Shown: piece by piece, positions 5,962-8,609 of the stretch
Layout: every line of letters starts with the position of its first letter
How positions within the stretch are numbered: the stretch's first letter is position 1
Source of the DNA: an uncultured Clostridium sp.
Lineage (GTDB): Bacteria; Bacillota; Clostridia; Lachnospirales; Lachnospiraceae
Length of the DNA stretch: 8,609 bases
Assembly: GCA_958349075.1 (NCBI GenBank)
Contig: CATWBR010000177.1
Location: 1 to 8,609 of the forward strand
Reading direction: 5' to 3'
The notes under the pieces: model-generated
The model's database searches: none
Told to the model about the DNA's origin: nothing
What the model saw: only the letters and a program-made list of their open reading frames with translations
Made by a program: the position numbers and the translations under genes

Positions 5962-8280
5962 TTATGAATCCTGTCCTCCCCGGTAATTTCCCGGAGTCTG
6001 GTCCGTATATTTTTTGAATACGCGGATAAAGTTCTGCACGGAGTTGAAACCGCAGCAAAAACCAATTTCCTTGATCGTGACATTGGTGGTCCTAAGAAGC
6101 TGCCTGGCCTTCTCCACCCGGAAGGAAGCCAGATAAGCCGAAAATTTCTCCCCGCTGATTTCATTAAAAAGCTCGCTCAGATAGGAGGCGCTGATTCCGA
6201 TATGTTCGCACACATCGTTTAACGACAGATTGCTGTCGGCGTAATTCTGAGCAATATATTCTTTTGCCAGCTTTACATATCTGTAGCTGTTCTTTTTGTT
6301 ATAGGTATGCAGAAGACCGACGGCTATCCTGGCATTTTCAAGAATACGCGCCGACAACTCTTCTCTTGTCAAGAGTTCTCTGAGCGCCGTTACCGCATGG
6401 GCTGATTCCAGAAGCTCCTGCTCCTCCTCATTCAGCGGCAGTGTAATTACTTTCTCCGTCAGCTCATCCAGAAAAAGCTGGGCCATATTTCTGAAATCCG
6501 CCAGATCCGTTACATCGCGCCTCAGATCGGACAAAATCTGGCCAAGCAGATTTTCCGTCTCCGCCCGGTTGCCCTGGGAGGCCTGTTCCACCAGAGCCTT
6601 TGTCCTCTCCTGGAAATAACGGCGGTTGACAATCCGGTTCGTATCGCGGTCGTTCTCATCTTCTTTTTCCGCCTCACTGCTGTCCAGATACTGCCGGTAC
6701 TGGAGTTTCCCCACCGCCTCTTTGTAGGCGTAACGGATGTCCATGATATTCTGATAAATACTGCCCCGCTCCAACTGGAGCCCATAGGGGATTTTCTCCC
6801 CGAGCTGCTGCAAAAGCCTGGACAGCTTCGCGCATTCCCTCTTAATTGCCACCACAGGGTACTCCGGCGGGAATCCCATGACAATGGCCACGACCATTTT
6901 CTCGGTACGGATATCATAGATATGGTAATCCGGCGTCTCCGTTCCCTCCACCAGTTTCCTGATGGAGAGCAGGTGCAGGTTCAGTTCCACATCGGTTCCC
7001 TTTCTCTCCCTGGGTTCACTGAGCTTGCAGGCCAGAACCAGATAGCGGCTGTTTACCCGGATCGGATTGCCTACTCCCTCCAGGATTTCGTGGACCCGTT
7101 CCTCTTCAATCGCCTTTCCCACCATCAGATTTTTGAGCATGGAATCCAAAATTTCAGGAGCGATATTGGCAATCACTCCCTTAAGCTGGCTCTGCTGATC
7201 CATTGCATCGCTGTAAGCTCCCTCCAGGAAATCCATTTCCGTATCGCCCGACTGTTTCTCCCTGCCGTCTGCCTGGGTCACCAGCTTCATCAGCCGGTTG
7301 ATGGGACGGTAAATAAAATAGCTGATATAGTAATCAAACACAATGCTCAGCGCCAGGAAAACGATCGCGGCCATAATATACATGGGCAGGATATCCGTAA
7401 CCCTCACGGAAAGATTTCCCGTATCAAGCGGCATCAGATAAATCCGGCCGTTCTCCGGAGAATCATAGCGGTAAAATCCCCTGGTACTGCGCCCGGCCAG
7501 CTCCTCTACGTTTTCCGGGTTTATAAACATCACGTCGTTTTCCCAATCCGGGGCTATTGTGTCATAAAAGAAGTGATTTTCAAAAAATGCCTCCCGGTTT
7601 TCATCGAATATGAAGACTTCCGTCTCCCCCGAAATTCCCTTCAGTCCCAGCGTACTGCCGAGCGCCTGTACATTCAGCTCATAGATCAGCGTTCCGATAT
7701 GGGATGCAATATTCAAATCCTGCATGACCAGTATCCGCCCTTCCCGGGACATCACCGTGGTCGTAGTCATCGTGCCAGCCTTCCTCCGGATTTTCTCCCG
7801 TTCCGGCGCCTGTTCCTCCAAATGCTCTCTGAGAGCGGGCCAGTCCTCAAACTCCTCCGCCTCAAAAATCGATTCACTATCCCGGATTTCACCGGTCAGA
7901 GGTGAATACAGATATGCCCTCTGCACCAGTTCGCTCCCGCTCCCGATGGACTTAAGCTGACGCCCGATCCGGTAATCGCGTTCCGGAGCCACACGCCCGG
8001 GAGATATCATATATGTAATAAAATCATTGCTCCACATCATTTGAGCCATGTTCTGCCCCAGCACGTTGATAATCAGCTCCATGGATTCATCCGTCTGCTT
8101 CAGGCGGCTCACTCCCGACAGCGCCGCCTGCTTTCTGTAGTTCTGGCTGATAATATTGTTCATCCAGAACCCCATAAACAGCACCATCCCCAGGGACAGC
8201 AGGATCAGTCCCATAAAAATCCTTGCAAACAGGCTGTTCTTTATTTTACAGAAAAAGCCTGAAACCCTTAAATATCCCAT
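5962..8280 (-). CDS. transmembrane AraC-family transcriptional regulator with extracytoplasmic sensor domain
   Basis: This is a one-component membrane regulator of about 772 residues from the ATG at 8280. A short basic cytosolic N-terminus leads to helix 1 (about 20-42). An outer domain of about 250 residues follows (43-296), Cache-like in size and position. Helix 2 is at about 297-322, followed by a HAMP-like linker (RPINRLMKLV). The cytosolic middle (about 370-530) resembles the degenerate GGDEF-like domain of YesN-type proteins, with YGLQLERG and a downstream YAYKEAVGKLQYRQYL segment. The C-terminal 105 residues carry two AraC helix-turn-helix units: LSLNDVCEHIGISASYLSELF, then VTIKEIGFCCGFNSVQNFIRVFKKY and TPGNYR. 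The architecture matches B. subtilis YesS and YtdP (family knowledge). The frame extends to an ATG at 8370, but GGGGAG 8 nt before 8280 and the typical membrane-regulator start favour 8280. It likely controls the adjacent dctQMP-esterase operon; the ligand is unknown. Confidence 0.92.
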   Translation of the reverse strand: MGYLRVSGFFCKIKNSLFARIFMGLILLSLGMVLFMGFWMNNIISQNYRKQAALSGVSRLKQTDESMELIINVLGQNMAQMMWSNDFITYMISPGRVAPERDYRIGRQLKSIGSGSELVQRAYLYSPLTGEIRDSESIFEAEEFEDWPALREHLEEQAPEREKIRRKAGTMTTTTVMSREGRILVMQDLNIASHIGTLIYELNVQALGSTLGLKGISGETEVFIFDENREAFFENHFFYDTIAPDWENDVMFINPENVEELAGRSTRGFYRYDSPENGRIYLMPLDTGNLSVRVTDILPMYIMAAIVFLALSIVFDYYISYFIYRPINRLMKLVTQADGREKQSGDTEMDFLEGAYSDAMDQQSQLKGVIANIAPEILDSMLKNLMVGKAIEEERVHEILEGVGNPIRVNSRYLVLACKLSEPRERKGTDVELNLHLLSIRKLVEGTETPDYHIYDIRTEKMVVAIVMGFPPEYPVVAIKRECAKLSRLLQQLGEKIPYGLQLERGSIYQNIMDIRYAYKEAVGKLQYRQYLDSSEAEKEDENDRDTNRIVNRRYFQERTKALVEQASQGNRAETENLLGQILSDLRRDVTDLADFRNMAQLFLDELTEKVITLPLNEEEQELLESAHAVTALRELLTREELSARILENARIAVGLLHTYNKKNSYRYVKLAKEYIAQNYADSNLSLNDVCEHIGISASYLSELFNEISGEKFSAYLASFRVEKARQLLRTTNVTIKEIGFCCGFNSVQNFIRVFKKYTDQTPGNYRGGQDS

Positions 8281-8288
8281 ACATTCTT

Positions 8289-8294
8289 CTCCCC
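8289..8294 (-). promoter_or_regulatory. ribosome binding site deciding the regulator start
   Basis: The minus strand reads GGGGAG (within GGGGGGAGAAG), with 8 nt to the ATG at 8280. The in-frame ATG at 8370 has AAAGGA directly against the start codon, too close for good initiation. The 30 extra residues from 8370 show no recognised domain. Confidence 0.6.
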
Positions 8295-8385
8295 CCGGCC
8301 TGTCATATGCCGATATCTTTCTGCATTTTGGCCGCACTATCCCCATTTTCATCAGTTTCAGTATAACCATTCCTTTCGGACATGT

Positions 8386-8394
8386 CTAATACCA
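8386..8394 (-). promoter_or_regulatory. possible extended -10 promoter for the regulator
   Basis: The minus strand reads TGGTATTAG, an extended -10 (TGn plus a TATAAT-like hexamer). A weak CTATCA lies 17 nt upstream as a -35 candidate. It is placed correctly for the regulator gene, giving a leader of about 100 nt to the ATG at 8280. It is a weak match, given only as the best candidate seen. Confidence 0.25.
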
Positions 8395-8482
8395 GTATTC
8401 TTTTATGTTGATAGAGGGATTCTATGATATGGGGTAACCCGGAACGGGGCCGCCGGATGATTATGCGCCCGGTCCCAGGGTT

Positions 8483-8522
8483 GCAGCGTGTTACTGGTCA
8501 CGGCGTGAAGAGTAACCGCTGC
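8483..8522. repeat. 40-nt imperfect palindrome upstream of the regulator
   Basis: Reading along the plus strand: GCAGCG (8483-8488), one bulged T, GTTACT (8490-8495), GG, TCACG, G, CGTGA, AG, AGTAAC (8511-8516), CGCTGC (8517-8522). All arms pair perfectly, giving 6+6 bp plus an inner TCA/TGA stem. Neither strand has a T-run next to it, so it is not a standard terminator. It sits in a GC-rich block (about 8431-8550) flanked by A/T-rich DNA. This looks like a dispersed intergenic repeat or a structured RNA element; I cannot tell which from one copy. Confidence 0.6.
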
Positions 8523-8539
8523 TGTTCACAGGCAATATT

Positions 8540-8555
8540 CCGCGAGGCGGTTTTT
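8540..8555 (+). terminator. weak terminator-like hairpin
   Basis: CCGC (8540-8543), loop GAG, GCGG (8547-8550), then TTTTT. A 4-bp GC stem with a T-run has the form of a short rightward terminator but is near the minimum length. No rightward gene precedes it, so if real it would end a short transcript that includes the 8483-8522 palindrome. Confidence 0.25.
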
Positions 8556-8585
8556 GTAGAAATCCGCTGTAGCTTATGATATAAT
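8554..8585 (+). promoter_or_regulatory. possible rightward sigma-A promoter at the window end
   Basis: The plus strand has a perfect TATAAT at 8580-8585, overlapping TATGAT at 8575-8580. TTGTAG at 8554-8559 is the best -35 candidate, 15 nt from TATGAT or 20 nt from TATAAT, both off the ideal 17. It would read out of the window towards a gene not seen here. It overlaps the T-run of the weak hairpin at 8540-8555. Confidence 0.4.
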
Positions 8586-8609
8586 CCAATGAGAAACCTG
8601 CGCTTATTA

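Larger units (their letters stand above)
8281..8609. other. non-coding region upstream of the regulator
   Basis: These 329 bases hold no convincing gene on either strand. The first 90 are the open but probably untranslated extension of the regulator frame. Next comes an A/T-rich stretch (8371-8430) with a candidate leftward promoter and a short ATAGA/TCTAT inverted repeat (8411-8425). A GC-rich palindromic block (8431-8550) follows, and the end carries a possible rightward promoter. A 40-codon rightward frame runs through the palindrome from about 8457, but it has no ribosome site. Confidence 0.5.

Noticed and set aside
6922..7905. A 327-codon open frame on the plus strand opposite the regulator.
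   Set aside because: It is opposite clearly conserved regulator sequence, has no domain pattern, and has no ribosome site I can see.
8281..8370. A 30-residue N-terminal extension of the regulator from ATG 8370.
   Set aside because: Its purine site touches the start codon, whereas the ATG 8280 has a well-spaced GGGGAG. It is kept only as an alternative.
8457..8579. A 40-codon rightward frame through the 8483-8522 palindrome.
   Set aside because: There is no ribosome site, the composition is dictated by the palindrome, and no family is recognised.
1..8609. CRISPR arrays, tRNA or rRNA genes, transposases and integrase sites.
   Set aside because: No regularly spaced repeats, cloverleaf sequences, rRNA signatures or transposase motifs were seen on either strand.

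Overview
The window looks like chromosomal DNA of a gut-type anaerobic Firmicute, most likely a Lachnospiraceae/Clostridium-cluster bacterium. This is inferred from strong AGGAGG ribosome sites, GTG starts, a Gram-positive lipoprotein binding protein, A/T-flanked intrinsic terminators, moderate GC content, and a large membrane-spanning AraC regulator of the kind known from Bacillus, Paenibacillus and Clostridia. I cannot name the species.

Layout, left to right. Positions 63-1016 (+) encode a cytosolic alpha/beta hydrolase of the hormone-sensitive-lipase (HSL) family. It converges on a leftward cluster, and a bidirectional hairpin terminator at 1037-1068 separates the two. On the minus strand, in order of transcription, the cluster is: a 772-aa transmembrane AraC-type regulator (8280-5962); a terminator (5832-5859); a palindrome-rich control region (about 5735-5831); TRAP small permease dctQ (5713-5210); large permease dctM (5210-3924, overlapping dctQ by one base); a 112-bp gap; the lipoprotein binding protein dctP (3810-2668); a gap with a 14-bp stem; and a type B carboxylesterase (2557-1073). 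The right end (8371-8609) has no convincing gene. It holds a GC-rich block with a strong 40-nt imperfect palindrome and a possible rightward promoter.

How it may work together (inference): the regulator senses an extracytoplasmic ligand with its roughly 250-residue outer domain and acts on the dctQ promoter region just downstream of its own gene. The TRAP transporter imports a carboxylate-bearing solute. The type B esterase, which has no signal peptide, cleaves an ester in it inside the cell. The convergent HSL-type esterase may add a second specificity. I recognise every family here. The unusual parts are the combination of TRAP importer, cytosolic esterase and one-component membrane regulator, and three non-coding structures (2580-2649, 5748-5818 and 8483-8522).
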